Source of the DNA: Bimuria novae-zelandiae CBS 107.79
Taxonomy: Eukaryota; Ascomycota; Dothideomycetes; Pleosporales; Didymosphaeriaceae
Length of the DNA stretch: 64,000 bases
Direction of reading: 5' to 3'
NCBI GenBank assembly: GCA_010015655.1
Contig: ML976703.1
Span: forward strand, 423,109 to 487,108
Made by a program: the position numbers and the translations under genes. Positions 10,801 to 24,020 of this stretch are shown here, piece by piece. Numbering within the stretch: the stretch's first letter is position 1; each line of letters begins with the position of its first letter. The notes beneath the pieces are model-generated. The model had not been told where the DNA came from, ran no database searches, and saw only the letters and a list, made by a program, of their open reading frames with translations.

Positions 10801-13190
10801 CCCTATACCGGATGCTGAAATGTCTGGGACTGAAGCCCAAAGCGATGTAGCGAAAGCTCCAGGACCTCCTCCGCCACCACCTCCACCACCCCCTCCTGGC
10901 CAGCTCGGATTTCCTGCACACATTCCTCCTCCACCGCCGATGCCTGGCACTAACGGTACTACACCTCCACTTCCACCTCCACCTCCACCTCCACCGCTGC
11001 CTCCCCCTGGGTCGCTTGGATTCCCCGCTGCTCCAGGAATTCCTCCTCCACCTCCCATGCCTGGCCAGGCCCATGGCAGCATGCCTCCGCCACCACCTCC
11101 GCCTCCTCCACCTATGCCAGGTGTGAAGCGACCTGGCTTTATGCCCAAAGCGCCCGCTTTTGGCGCCCCTTCTATGCATCTAACAGGACCACGTCCGAAG
11201 AAGAAGCTCAAAGCCCTCCATTGGGACAAAGTCGACTCTCCTCAGGCAACTGTATGGGCCGCTCATGGTTTGACATCGGAAGAGAAGGAAGAGAAATACC
11301 GGGAGTTGTCGAAGAAAGGAGTATTGGAAGAGGTCGAGAAACTGTTTTTGGCGAAAGAAATCAAGGCAATTGGCAAGAAGGCGGCGAAGAAGGACGAGAA
11401 GAAGCAAATCATCTCACGCGACCTGATGCACACTTTCCAGATCAGCATGGCCAAGTTCTCGCAGTATTCGGCTGAAGATGTTACGAACATGATCATCCAT
11501 TGTGACACCAAGATTCTTGACGACCCTGTCGTCATGGAGTTTCTGCAAAAGAACGACCTTTGCGATGTACCCGACAATGTGGCGAAGCTAATGGCGCCTT
11601 ACTCGAAGGACTGGACTGGACCGAACGCCCACGAAAGCAAACGGGAACAAAGCCCTGAAGATCTCACGCGCGAGGATCAGATCTATTTGTACACTGCGTA
11701 CGAGCTGCATCACTACTGGAAGAGCAGGATGCGGGCTCTTAGTCTGACTCGCACCTACGAAACTGAGTACGATGAAATCTCGAACAAGCTTCTTGAGGTT
11801 TCGCGCGTCGCAGACAGTTTACGCAGCTCTTCTAGCTTGATTAGCGTTTTGGGACTGATTCTCGACATTGGCAACTTCATGAACGATGCGAATAAGCAAG
11901 CGAACGGCTTCAAGCTATCGACTCTTTCTCGCTTGGGCATGTTAAAGGACGATAAGAATGAGTCTACATTCGCCGACCTTGTCGAGCGCATTGTTCGAAA
12001 CCAATATTCTGGCTGGGAGGATTTCACCGATGAAATCAGCGGTGTCATTACAGCACAGAAGATTAACGTGGAGCAGCTCCAATCCGATGCGAAGAAGTAC
12101 ATCGACAACATCAAGAATATCCAGACATCGCTTGATATGGGTAACCTGTCTGATCCGACCAAATTCCACCCAGAAGATAAGGTGGCCATCGTAGTACAAA
12201 GACACATGAAGGAGGCTCGACGGAGAGCAGAGCAGCTGCAGGTCTTCTTGGAGGATATGCAAAAGCAGTACGACGACATCATGGCTTTCTATGGTGAAGA
12301 TCCACAAGACGACAGCGCAAGACGCGACTTCTTCGCGAAGCTGGCCAACTTCGTCTTGGAATGGAAGGTAAGGCTCCCCTCCCCTATGCGCGGTAACAAC
12401 CAAGAGGCTAACATGCCCTCTATAGAAATCCAAAGAGAAGAATTTGCAGCTCGAGGAACTTCACCGCCGTAACGAAGCCAACATCCGCCGCAAAGCTACC
12501 TCACCCAACCCCCTTTCCTCCTCCGCTCTGGCCGACAGCAGCGACGCACCCAAGTCTCCCGCCAATACCGGTGCAATGGACGACCTGCTCAAGAAACTCC
12601 GCGACGCGAAGCCGGAAGCGAGAGACCAGCGCGACCGCAGAAGGCGAGCGCGCCTCAAGGACCGCCACCAGGTACGTGTTGCCAGCGGCCAAAAGATTCC
12701 TGAAATCGGCGTCAATGTGGAGGAAGACGACGAAGGAAGCGATGTTGGCAAGGGCCTGCTAAGCCCCATGAGCGAAGGCGGCGAGAGCGCTCAATCCATC
12801 TCCGTGACCAGTCCGACCGACGCAACAGCTGGCGAGGACGTTGCTGATCGCGCGGCCGCCATGCTGGAAGGTCTACAGGGTGGATCCTCGAATAACAAAG
12901 ACGGTTCGCTGGCCATACGGCGCAGACGAGAAAACGCAGATAGCGAAAGAGAACGGCGGCGGAGGAGAAGACAGCAAGCTAGTACCGCTAGTAGCGTGCG
13001 GAGCGAAGACGCAGGAGGCCTGATGAGCCCGACGATACCTGAAGAGGGTGATGATCCTGTGCGGAGAGGCAGTGTGGTATCGGGTGACGGGTCGGAGGAT
13101 GGACCGCAGACACCCATTACCATTGTGAGCCCGCCGAGTCCCGAGCAGAAGAGAGATGAGAGGAAGCTACCCACGCCGCCTCCGGAGTGA
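7832..13190 (+). CDS. sepA: Formin (SepA/Bni1 family), actin nucleator
   Basis: Exons 7832-12367 and 12426-13190 are joined across a 58-bp intron (GTAAGG..TATAG), giving 1766 residues, close to other filamentous-fungal formins. Formins nucleate and elongate unbranched actin filaments for hyphal tip growth and septation. Order of domains: a Ser/Gln-rich low-complexity N-terminus; a Rho-binding GBD/FH3 region from about residue 275 (D-H-V-V-E-Q-E-F-M-N-L-M); coiled coil about 740-860; an FH1 domain about 1010-1110 with several runs of 6-12 prolines that bind profilin-actin; an FH2 domain from about 1123 (K-L-K-A-L-H-W-D-K-V) including the conserved G-N-F-M-N near 1345; and a DAD autoinhibitory segment near 1563 (M-D-D-L-L-K-K-L-R) followed by a basic patch. 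The last exon is Ser/Pro-rich. The GBD/DAD pair predicts Rho-GTPase-relieved autoinhibition. It shares an upstream region with the small membrane-protein gene. Confidence 0.96.
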
Positions 13191-14940
13191 TAAACTACCG
13201 AGGCAGCCCCCCCCCCCAACCCCCACCATGATGTTTGCAAGGTCTGGGGGTTGCGCCGTGAGATTTTACTGTTGTTGTTGTACCCTTGACGCATCGCACG
13301 TGGCGCACTTTTTGGAGCATAGCGTTCACCCCGTTTTTTCTTTCTTGAGTTAGATACCGTGGGAGTGGGAGATGAAAGAGGGCTTTTTAGGATATTAGCA
13401 TCTTTGTTGTTTATGTGTGTGGTGCGTCCTGAGCAATTATAGCCGGCAAGGACGGAAGATAGATGGCTGGCTGGCTAGCTGGTTGGTGTCTTAATAATGC
13501 ATAGGGGATGGGGGCGTCGATTGTGTGCTGAGGTTTCGTGGGGGGTGGTTTATTATTAGGTAATACCATGATGTTGGACGTTGTTAATTCACCTGTTCGG
13601 TGTGGTGTCGTCAGGAACCTGCGCGTGTGTATGGCGGAAGGTGCGTCCTGAGGTTTTCCATGCGCGCCTGCCTCCTTGTCCATCCCAATCGCTTACTACT
13701 TCTTCGCTAATACCAAGTTTCAATACCCGAACCTTCTACCGGCGTCCTGAGGCTCAGACCCACCCCTAGGCCTGAGTCGACCCTGCGCAGATCTTTATTT
13801 CACAGCAGCTAACTAACCGTTCCTAGACCTAAGGTTCGGGGGCAAGCGGCGGCTTTCTATCCATGCGTAGGTATTGGAAAAGGCTCGTTAAGAAATGGAG
13901 CTGTGGTTATTGGCTGTGCGGAGGGAGGGGTGGTTGAGTTGACTGTTCGCGATGTTATGCCGATCGAGGATGCACTACAGTACTATCGATTTGAGCGAGT
14001 CTGGAGAGTGGGTTCGGTGCTGTTCTGCGCGTGGTCTCCTTCTAAGGGGAGAGCGTTCGTGACGTAGGGGTTTTTGCGATCCCGCTGATTGACCTTTGTG
14101 GCTATAGATACAGATTTGGATCTTTGCACTGTCGCAAATATTTCTGGACGAGTTTGGTTTTCATGATGGACTCCTATTCTTGGGAGAGGACTCGGCTAGT
14201 TGCCGCCGCTAGAGAACGTGGAGCCGCACGATCGCCACTAGGGGAAGCTTAACAGAGGCATGTTAGCCCTGATACCGCCGGTAACGTTGACGGACAACAT
14301 AGATAATATCGCTTCTGTTTCAAGATGTTCTCGCGAGTCAATCATAGAAAAACATATTGACGAACATACGTTCGATGGCCGTACTCGTTTATCACGGAGG
14401 AACCTGGGACGAAGGAGTTGATTGCGATTTTTTGGGAAGAGAAAGCAGAACAAGATGGTGAGCTTGCAAAGACCATTGGCAATGGTTGACCCAGCTCGAT
14501 AGAGCTCTCAAAAGACAAAGCAAATCTAGCGAATCCTCACTCACTGAAGACTGACATGTCCTGATCAGGATGCTTGTTGCCATCCACGAACTGGCATATG
14601 CTTGCATACTACCCGAACTATGCTTCGTAGCGAGGCACCAGAACTACAATAGAAAAAACTCTACTACCGCACCCTACCATAACCACAACATATGGCCTAG
14701 TCTTGGAATCCCAAGGTGGCCCCACGAACGCTAGCTTCCAGCTCAAACAACGCAGATCGCCTCCAAACCACTAGCAATGGATCAAGACGGTTTCTATTTC
14801 TGTTTTTATATCTCTATGTATTCATTGTGTATAAAGTACCGCCATGTTGCGGCAAGTTTTCTCCCTCCACCCAGGTCCACCTTCGCTTTTCATCATCGCC
14901 TAGTCACTCGCTTCGTCGTTTCCTCCTTCCATTCTTTATA
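13191..14940. other. Intergenic region downstream of the formin
   Basis: No supported gene was seen. A C-rich run (about 13206-13220) lies just after the formin stop. The remainder is ordinary-composition sequence with short unsupported frames. The stretch 14640-14940, pyrimidine-rich near its end, is probably the promoter and leader of the peroxidase gene. Confidence 0.5.
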
Positions 14941-15945
14941 ATGTATATTTCAACGCCGTTCATTTCCGTCCTGGCTGCAGCTAGCACCGCGCAGGCCTTC
15001 CAATTCTCCGACATCACCACCACGGCATCGAACATCAAGCGTGGCATCGTTTCCAACCTCTTGGGTAGCATCTTCCAGAAGCAGGAGGCGTGTCCAGCAG
15101 TGTGGAGCGAGATCTCGGCCACGCTCACGCAGCAGTTCCTCGCAGACGGGCAGTGCACGGATGCCGCTCGCGCGGCGATCAGAGCAGGCTTCCACGACTG
15201 CTTCAACGGGGCGTGCGACGGCTCGCTCATCTTAGCAGACGAGTGCTCGCGGCCAGAGAACATTGGTCTCGCACGACTATGCGGAAACCTAGGGAACCTC
15301 GCGCAGCAGAAGAACGTCGGTGTCGGGGACCTTATACAGTTCGCTGCCGGTACGTCCCCTCTCCCCAACTCATCCTCTGCTAGTCCTATACTTACTGACT
15401 GACTCTGCCCAGCCCACGCCATAAAAACCTGCCCCGGCGGCCCCACGGTCCCCGTCAAAATCGGCCGCAAAGACTCCTCCACACCCTCCCCCGCCGGCAT
15501 CCTCCCCACGGGCCACGAATCCGCCCCGGACCTCATCGCGCACTTCGCCGCCCGCGGCTTCTCCGCCATTGACCTCGCTGCCCTCATCGGCGCGCACACC
15601 GCAGCGCGCAACCGCGTCACGGTCCCCGACAAGGCGAATCTCACCATGGACTCTACCCCCGGCCAGTGGGACAACAGGTACTACGCTGAAACCATCAATG
15701 GCAAGGCGCCTGTGACAATCCCGAGTGATAGGAATATGGCGGGGAACTTGCTGACGGGGGTCCCGATGAGGAGCTTTGCGGTGAGTCAGGGCGCGTGGGG
15801 GGTGGCGTTTGTGCCGGCGATGGAGAAGATGGGGTTGATGGGGGTGGGGAGGAGTGGGCTCGTTGACTGCACGGCTGCGTTGCCGGGGGGGAGTCGGAGG
15901 AGGGATGTTAAGAGGGCGGGTGTGTGGGAGAGGGTGAGGTGGTAG
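14941..15945 (+). CDS. Secreted class II-type heme peroxidase
   Basis: Exons 14941-15349 and 15413-15945 are separated by a 63-bp intron (GTACGT..CCCAG), giving 313 residues. The start at 14941 is preferred over upstream frames because it begins a clear signal peptide (M-Y-I-S-T-P-F-I-S-V-L-A-A-A-S-T-A-Q-A). A Lys-Arg near residue 34 may be a Kex2-type propeptide site. Heme peroxidase hallmarks are present: distal R81 and H85 in R-A-G-F-H-D-C-F, then G-A-C-D-G-S for the distal Ca site, and proximal H198 in L-I-G-A-H-T-A-A-R. The family oxidises phenolics and other aromatics with hydrogen peroxide outside the cell. I could not place the Mn-binding or surface-Trp residues that separate Mn-peroxidases and lignin peroxidases, so the class is stated generally. 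The C-terminus is short and basic. Confidence 0.93.
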
Positions 15946-16793
15946 ATGGTTGTTAGGGGCGTGTTGAATACTGATAATGAAAGCAGGCGCTTTGTTGTAT
16001 GATTGACGGCATGGGCATGGCGTTTGGGAAGGAAGAAGGTCTTGCGCTGATTTTGGGACGGTTCATCTTTTCGATTCTGCATGTTTCAGGGCTTGGAGAA
16101 ATATGGATACTTCAGTGTTGAGGAAGTGAAGCAAGCTGGCAGGTGCGGGTGATGCGTATCGCGCATGTCTTGATTTGTTGTTATTGCGTCTTCGATGTTC
16201 GATATACGTACAACTCTTCTCGGCTATGGCTATAGTGAGATGATAGCTTAAGACGTTTCGGTACATGGCAGTTCTGGGTACAGCGATCCTCGTGGACCGA
16301 GTGCAACTAATGTTCCAATAAAAAATTACAATGAACGAATGATGAACTCTCGTCATATTGGAACCGGTAGTATGGAGATGTATGGGCGACGACGATTGGA
16401 TCGGGCCGCTACCATGCGGAATTATCATCCAAGGACTTATTTCTGATCAGCCAAATGAAAAGCCTGCATACGAATACGAGCTCAGATAGACCGCTGTCGC
16501 TTCGCGATGAAACAATCGCATTCGTCGGAACCCGAATGACACCTAGGGCCTAAAATCAGCGCCACCAACACGATGTGTCCGGGTGTAAACATCTGGAAGC
16601 CAAAACCAGAACATAACCTAGACTACAGAATGTGGCAGTTAAATGCGAACCCGAATATCTTTCAATGGCTTTCTTTATAGTTAGCTCAGGTATTTATCGA
16701 TTCCCGGCGGCCGTACCCCAGGGTTTACGTCCTGCGATAAAGCCCTGCAGGGACGCATCGTAGGCACAGTTTGGATTCAGTAACTCTGGAATT
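15946..16793. other. Intergenic region between peroxidase and esterase
   Basis: Both neighbours are on the plus strand, so this holds the peroxidase 3' end and the esterase promoter. No gene, RNA or repeat was recognised. Confidence 0.5.
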
Positions 16794-18673
16794 ATGTCAC
16801 TCTTTATGTACACCATTAAAAGAGTTTGGGTCCCGTTGGTGGTTTGCGTGGCGGCTTGGTTTGGGACAGCAGAGTCAAGTCTGACCGTCGATCTCGACTA
16901 CGCCTTGTACAAGGGCTTCCACGACTCCAACACTAAACTTGATGTTTGGCTAGGGTGCGTAAATTTTTGTCCCAGATTTTGGAAATTCGAATTCGCTCAC
17001 TGTCACCAGGATACGGTACGCAGCCGCGCCCTATGGCGAGCTCCGCTGGAAGGCACCACAAACGCCCAAGAAAGACCGCAAGATTCAGAATGCATCAAAT
17101 TATGGGTCTGTATGCTTTCAGTCCTACCCCGCTATTACTGGCGCTCCACCTATGCCTGAAGGTAAGTATGCTGTGGGCGGAAAGAGCGTCATTGGCTCAT
17201 TTAGTTAGGTGACGAAGACTGCCTCTTTCTAAATGTTTACGCACCACGCACCACTGGCTCCAAGAAGCTTCCGGTATTAATGTGGATCCACGGAGGAGGT
17301 TACGGGTGGGGCGACGGCAGAACCGATATGAGTGCCATGATTAACGACAACGACAATTCTTTCATCGGCGTCTCAATCCAGTACAGGCTAGGTCCTTTCG
17401 GCTTCTTATCTTCGAGCGAAGTCAGAGCGAAAGGTGCACCGAATGCTGGACTTCTCGATGCCGCATTCGCCATTCAATGGATCGAGGAGCATATTCACAA
17501 GTTCGGCGGCGACAAAAACAAGATAACTGTGTCAGGTGAATCAGCTGGCGCAGGCGCGCTGCTACATCTCAATTTGGCGCCGACGGTGAAGTCAAAGTTC
17601 CAAGGCATTGCGGCGTCTCCGTATCTTCCAGGGCAACATAATTACGACGCAGAGGTTCCGACGAAAAAATATTACGCATTCTCAGCTCAAGCTGGCTGTG
17701 GGTCCTCTGGAGATGTGCTGGACTGCCTGCGCGGGAAAGACTCGGCGACCCTCCAACTTGCAAACTTCAACGTGACCGTCTCAGGCTCTGTGTACCGCAC
17801 TTGGGCATTTGATCCCGTCACTGATGGCTCGTTTATAACCGGGCCACCAAGTCAAACCCTGCTCAAGAAGAAGGTCAACGGCCGAGCCATTCTCGTGGGC
17901 ACAAACGCCAACGAGGGAGCGCTTTTCGTCCCACAAGAGGACATCAGCAACCTGGAAGATCTGAAGACATGGCTGCACCTAAAATACCCCCTGTTCTCTG
18001 ACCAAGACATCGAAACGATACTCGCTGTGTACCCAAATACCAACGAGGCTGACGACCCCAGTGCGCTGAAGTTCGCCACCAACGGTATCAGCGGCGCGAC
18101 AAACGTCAACATGAGCCAAGTCGCAACCGGCCACCTGCAACGTGCCAATGTAAGTCCATGTCCAATTTCAAAGAATCGATGTACCTCGATGCTAACAGGA
18201 TAAAGGTCATCGTCGCAGAGGCAACCTTCATCTGCCCCTCTTACTGGCTCAGCACGGCTTTCCTCCCCAAACCCTCGTATCACTACCAATACAGCGTTCC
18301 CTTCGGGGCCCATCTCGAAGACGTATACGCCTACTTCGGTCCCAACCAGCTTCAGCAGTCCCCTTCTTTTTCCCTGGCCTTCCGCCAGATCTGGGGGAAC
18401 TTCATCAGAAATTCCAATCCGGAAGTAGCGTCGCAGCCTGGGCTGAAAGCGTGGCCTAAGTGGGTGGATGGTAAGGGCGCAAAGATGATGAATCTGAACA
18501 CGACGGGCGGAGCCCCGTATGAGGCGACGACACAGTTCGGAGCGAAAGTTACGCAGTTTACGGAGCCGGGGTTGAAAAACGTGTTTGGTGTTGTAGGGGC
18601 TTGGGACTGGGAAGGTGGGAGGGGGGAGAGATGTGAATTTTGGAAGACCATGTTGGATAAGATACCGACGTAG
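16794..18673 (+). CDS. Secreted type-B carboxylesterase/lipase (alpha/beta hydrolase)
   Basis: Four exons are proposed: 16794-16954, 17010-17161, 17209-18149 and 18206-18673, giving 573 residues. The introns are 47-56 bp with GT..AG ends. An N-terminal hydrophobic segment (V-W-V-P-L-V-V-C-V-A-A-W-F-G-T-A) acts as a signal peptide. Family hallmarks: E-D-C-L-F-L-N-V-Y-A-P, the oxyanion-hole W-I-H-G-G-G-Y, the nucleophile S216 in the G-E-S-A-G-A elbow, the acidic residue in T-N-A-N-E-G-A-L-F, and a His in G-A-H-L-E-D-V-Y-A-Y-F-G. These enzymes hydrolyse carboxylic esters such as lipids, feruloyl or xenobiotic esters; the substrate cannot be read from sequence. The region around the catalytic His differs from the common H-G/A-x-E/D-I/L form, which is mildly unusual. 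It follows the peroxidase in the same direction; both are secreted, but joint regulation is only a guess. Confidence 0.93.
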
Positions 18674-18857
18674 ACTGGTAACCGTTCACGTGAAGTGCCC
18701 ATGAGGCGCTATGGAATCAAGTTTTCGTCGCAGGGTTCGCAACTGAGGTTATCATCCTAGTGTATTGGCGGTACGATGAGTCAATGATCTGCAAGAGTTA
18801 TTAATGTATACACATTCTCACTACGTCCACATCAATATATACACAACATTTATCACT

Positions 18858-21800
18858 TCACCCACGATCTTTCCACCTCGAAACAATAGTACAGGGCTCA
18901 TTGGTATGCCAAGAACGCAGCTTCGGTCCCCCGAGCACCTCAGCCTGCATCGTTGCCGTCCCAGTTCGCGGCCTGTTTCCTTTACTTTCATGCCCTGCGT
19001 GCTGAAGTTCAATCTCATCGACAGTCGCGCCGATCTCGAAGACACCACTGGTAAGTGCGATGATGCCGAGCTCCGACTCGGACCTCTGCCCGGGATGAAT
19101 CGGTGGCAAGCGGCGTTGCAGCACTCCAGTCCACGAAAAGCGCTTGTCAAGGTCAAGCGCGATATTGTGCGGTAAGCCAGCGAGATGAGGTTGGAGTCGC
19201 AGAAGCGGCGCGATCGTCGCAGTGCTGCGGTTGATAACCGTAGTTTTTAGTGTCAGGTATTCGTCGACCGATACCTCAAATTTGAAACGACCAAGCTGGC
19301 GCACCGAGTGGTCGTCGCCATTGGAAAAATCAGGTTCGACATTCATCTCGACCTTGATATCCCCTAATTTGATAGCTTCGACCATACGAGGTGAAAAACG
19401 CATGGTGCGTAGCTCAACGTCACCGGTTCGCCCGTGACCCTCTTCTGACCAAGTCCCGCGAATGAGCTTCAACAGCTCGTGTCGGTACCAGAATGCTTCT
19501 CTGCTGGCACGCTCCGTCTCGGGAGAGATTTTGCTTGTGCTCACGACGAATTGCCGCTGATTTGCTAGATTGAGGGACGGTACAGGTGCGTAAGGATCTT
19601 TGAGGTAGAGTTTCGGTAGAATGACCACGATACGATTGATGTGCCCTGGCTGAATAACTTCGTTGACTGTGTATGCTTCCTCCCAGGAACCCATGCCACT
19701 TTCATCGTCATTGGGATTCTTTCGGACTTGGAGAGAAACGTGAAGAGGATTTGGCCATGAGTTACGCAAGTCCAGAAACAGCATGCAGTACTCGTCGCCA
19801 TTTCCAGGCGACTTCATGTGACGTAAAAACATTTGCAAGTGGCTGTTTTGCTTGTCTGTCGACATAGCCATGTCCGTGATCTGGCTGGACCAAGCAAGGT
19901 CACCGGACAAGGGCACAATATCAGGCCGTTGTAGTTGAACGCTGGCATTGACGGTGATGGATATGGGCGCAGAAACCTGCCGAGTGAAGAATCTCTCGTG
20001 AATCTCCGAGCGCCGTTTGCCGAGATTAGCATAGTCGATTTGGATGATCGCTTCCGTTAGTCGTGTACGGCCTACAACCTCAATTTCGAATTGGGCCTCT
20101 TGCCCCGGCTTTATGTAGAAAGACTCCTCATCTTCATCCTTGATCCATCGTAATGAGGGGAATTGTGCTAGTTGAACTTCAAGTTCGTGGAGTTCCGCAG
20201 GTGGAAGGTCTCTGTTTGAGGTAGCAGATTGGATCGCTGCCGTCGCTGAATCTTGGAACGTGATATGCACGAAATCGACAGCGATACTTTCTGACGTATT
20301 CCTCAAAGTGACATGAAATCGTTTTCTTTCCCCTTCCAACACCATGACGGCTCCTTGTGGAAGAGATACATCAGTAATGATGACCACAGGTTGATCTGGA
20401 ATAACACTGAATGTCAGGGTTTCCGGCTTCGGTGACGATACTTTCTCCAGATCTGCTGCAGTTCCCACCGCCGAAGCAGGCCGAGAAATTGGAGCACCAA
20501 GGCAAGCCTTGAGTCCTATCTTTTTCAACTTCAATTCTCTTTCTGGTCGCCAGGGATCGGGAAATATGGGGAACAAGCGCTCTCGGCACCCAGTAACTTT
20601 GACGTAACACCCAATAATCTTCAGTGTCCCTTCCGTGCCAGCCACACCGCTTATTGGGAACTTTTGCGTTCGATAAGGACCGAGAATGAACAATTCTTCG
20701 TGAGCAACAAATTCGACACCCTCGGCAGCAATTCGCAAAGAATCTACCTCCAGCTCGAAGTCGTAGGGATTCTGGAGGGCTATGACGAATCGATATTCCT
20801 TGTTCGCAACCAGTACGGTCTCGACAACGTTGGCTTGTGCGCCTTTATTCCAAGGATTGTGAATGAAAGGGCCCTCCTTGGAAGGCGCAACCTTCAGCTC
20901 AGCGGAACGATGATGGGTCAACCGAAGGGAAGCAGGCGGTTCCATTATGAACAAGCCGCGAACCAGGAAATCATCCCAGTAACCAGTCTCGACATGTTTA
21001 ATACCCAGTTTATTCGCTTGGGTTACCGTTCGGGATATGTTGGCAAATAATCGAACCTGTTCGTCGCGCGGTAAAGAGACAAACACATCGGTGCTATTCG
21101 GTTTTGGAGCTGTACCGGGTCCCGCAATCCTGAGGAGTAACGCAGTGAAGTGCAGGACACCATTGAAATCCGGCAAAGCGTCACAGAAGTTGATACACAT
21201 ACGTAGGATGTCCAACTTCAGACCAAGACTTCCAAACGATCTTAGCGACGCTACCCGCAGGATTTCTTGAACCGCTTTTCGACTGGATTCACTCGCCGCA
21301 GGTTCGCTTCCCTCTTTCGCTAAAGAGGGTAGCGCTGTTGAATCAAACGTAGCTCTTGTGTCTGGTATGCCGTAAACACGTCCCAACAAACCCAAGAATT
21401 CATCAATACCATTCTCAACCTCACCTTCTCCCAAATGAAGAGCACCTGCTCCGGAGCTGCTCCCACCAGCCAGGTTCAAGGCAGCAAGACCAGCAGCAGG
21501 GTGCACTCCCATTTCCGCTGCTCCGACTTTGCGAGCTTGTACCAGACCTGGTATCAAAGATGTTATAAACTCTTTCATTACAATAGCCTTCTTTCTTTGA
21601 AGTTCCAGTGACGATAACACAGATGCTACGCCGGCCAAAACTACAACTCTGTCGGTTGCGCTCATCCCTGCGCTCTCTGGGGGTCCAGGCAACGCACGGA
21701 ATAGCATTGCAGCTATATCGCTCCTTGTAGGATTTACGGCAAGCCGCGGTACAGAAAGCCGTGGCTTTTGCCGGAACGGAGTATTCTCCACTAGGTACTG

Positions 21801-23465
21801 CAGCGCATCGTCGTCTAGATACCCCGCGGACAAATTCATGGCTGCCAGGAGTTTGGAAAAGCGGATGACGCACTCCGAGAAAGCGAGCGGCGGAAGAGAC
21901 TCTCCGACAAAGTTCGACGCTCGTGTGTATATGTTCAATATCATGTTTACTAGCTCGGGGAGCAGCAAATTGAGGCTCTCTAAGGCAGCTTCGTGTGTAG
22001 AACTCTTTGCTGAAGCTGGAGATGTAACATCGGTTATGCTGCTAGCTGGTGTATGCTGAGGAGACTTGGTACCCGAGGATTTGTCGTATGAGGGGTAGCA
22101 AATTTGCGGTATCTATCAACGGTTATTGTGGGTCGGGTTGACTATGTAGCATTGCGCACCTGAAAGTCCATGCCTGACCACGCAAACAGCAGCAGGCAGA
22201 CCATGGTGTTCTCTAAAGCTTTTGCATGCCACAAGTGGTCACTGAATGTTCGTGCCTGTGTAGCTGCTTCGGTGAGTTCTTTCAAAGCTTCATGCCATTG
22301 CCCGGCACACAGGTACAGCGTGCCAATAATGACACCGATACGTCCGCGCCCTTTGTTGCGTGCTCTCTCTCCAGCACCACCAGAACCGAAACCATGAATG
22401 GACACTCGATCAGCGCTACGGTCTCTCCCTGCACTCTTAGGCTTCGACGAATTACTTGCTGTCCGATACAAAGTATTCGCTGCGTTGATGCCCGAGATCT
22501 CGTCAAAAGTTGTTGGAGGGGTGTGGGCTCCCTGGGCAGTAGGAGATGAAGCTCTTGGGTCATCGGTTACGAGTGAACCTCCGGAAGAGGACGGCAAAAC
22601 GGGCATGGACATGCGGTGAAGATCCTTTTGAGCCGTGGATACCGGAGACTCTGGTCTACTCGATATGGGGGTTTGCGAGTTCCGATGGGAGAACAAGGAC
22701 CCTGAAGGGTCTGCATTAGCCCAGCTAGGTACATTATCTGCAGTCCCGGTTTGAGACGCTGGTGAGGAGACAGTCGGTAAAACTTGTATTGACTTTGCTA
22801 AAGTAGTCATTTCTGCTAGCAGAGTCGAGGTGAGATCGCACATTATTGTTTTCATCGTTGTCATCTTGATCTGCGTTGCTGGGGGCACGAGCAACGTCTC
22901 TGGGGGAAGGCGGGAATGTCGCTGCTCAAAAGCGCAGTCAAATATCATCAAGCTGTGCAGGTATGCTTTCGGATATTGCTCTCTCAACTCTTGCACAGAC
23001 GATGAAATGTCTGTCTCGTCGTTGTTTTGTTCGCTCTTCTGTGCATGGACTCCATCCAAATCAGTCTCGGCACGTGCCTGATAAAGCCAAGGATATTCTG
23101 AGGCATCGGCTATTCCAATTATCAACAGAGGCTCCCGAAACTGCTCAAACGGGGACAGTGACAGATTCGAAGGGGGCGGAAGTGATGTTGACAGGTCATA
23201 TAAGAGTGTGCCGTTTGGGAATGCTAGTGGTGAGAACATATCTGTGGGGTGCCAAGATCAGCAATTGAATAGGTGTCCGAGACGCGAGGTGGATCGTACT
23301 CCTATCTGGCCGAGGATCGGGAGTGATATCTCCAAGGCGTACCATGCAATGTGGCTGTAGGAATTCGACGAAGTTTAAGAATCGCGAGCGCTTGATCCGG
23401 CCGACGGGTAGCAGAAGTGCCCGTATGCGCGCAGGCGCAATGGGGGAGAGAGGGTCGACCGCCAT
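18858..23465 (-). CDS. TRS120: TRAPPII complex subunit Trs120 (HypA homologue)
   Basis: Three exons on the minus strand: 23300-23465, 22160-23241 and 18858-22112, giving 1500 residues, the usual size for filamentous-fungal Trs120. Introns are 58 bp (GTACGA..CACAG) and 47 bp (GTGCGC..GATAG). The N-terminus has the conserved A-R-I-R-A-L-L-L-P-V-G and R-L-G-D-I-T-P-D segments, and exon 2 opens with M-F-S-P-L-A-F-P-N-G-T-L. A Ser/Pro-rich insert lies at about residues 190-300. The C-terminal half is made of beta-rich, Ig-like regions. Trs120 is a TRAPPII-specific subunit that activates Rab11-type GTPases at the late Golgi for secretion and polarised growth. It is convergent with the esterase (185-bp gap) and divergent from the HATPase gene. 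The start at 23465 (M-A-V-D-P-L) fits family N-termini. Confidence 0.93.
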
Positions 23466-24020
23466 GACCACATGGAATCAAAGAGACCGTCACGGCCACG
23501 ATCCTAGGCTCTATTGCGATTCGAATGCTGGTCGGGCGAGCACCGGCATGTTTCGTCGAAGTTTGGTGGTGAACGACCACAGCGGGAGGGTTCGAGACAG
23601 CCGCCCCAGCACAGATACTTCTTGGCACGCTAGCCGCAGGTGTAAAACGCTAAACGCCTCGACCGCGGTAACGTGAACAAGCCAACAACAATCAGTCCGC
23701 TGTCTTTTACCCAGCGCTTGTGTCTTTCTATTAGCGTCCTTTTGTCTTTTGCATAGCGAGGTCTTAGACAGGTGTTCAGAACGTGCGTTCAGCATAGGTT
23801 CTTTTATGTACTGCCGCTTTCCCCTGCTTCGCCACCCAGGCTTCAGACCCAACGTCAGCCCCTTCCCACGCGACGATTAGGGTTGCCCTTTCCCTCAACG
23901 TCTTGCTGTACTCTTCATCCACTTTCCGAAGCACATTTTGTGTTCGTGGGGACCGTATGCATAATACTGGGCGACTGATACCTTCAAGTCTTCCCCTACT
24001 ACCAAGAGCATTCACACATA
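23466..24020. promoter_or_regulatory. Shared upstream region of TRS120 and the HATPase-domain gene
   Basis: A 555-bp divergent intergenic region. Its plus-strand end is C/T-rich, as expected for the leader of the 24021 gene. No specific element is claimed. Confidence 0.5.

Noticed and set aside
10733..11229. Gly- and Arg-rich antisense frames
   Set aside because: Antisense shadows of the proline-rich FH1 domain of the formin.
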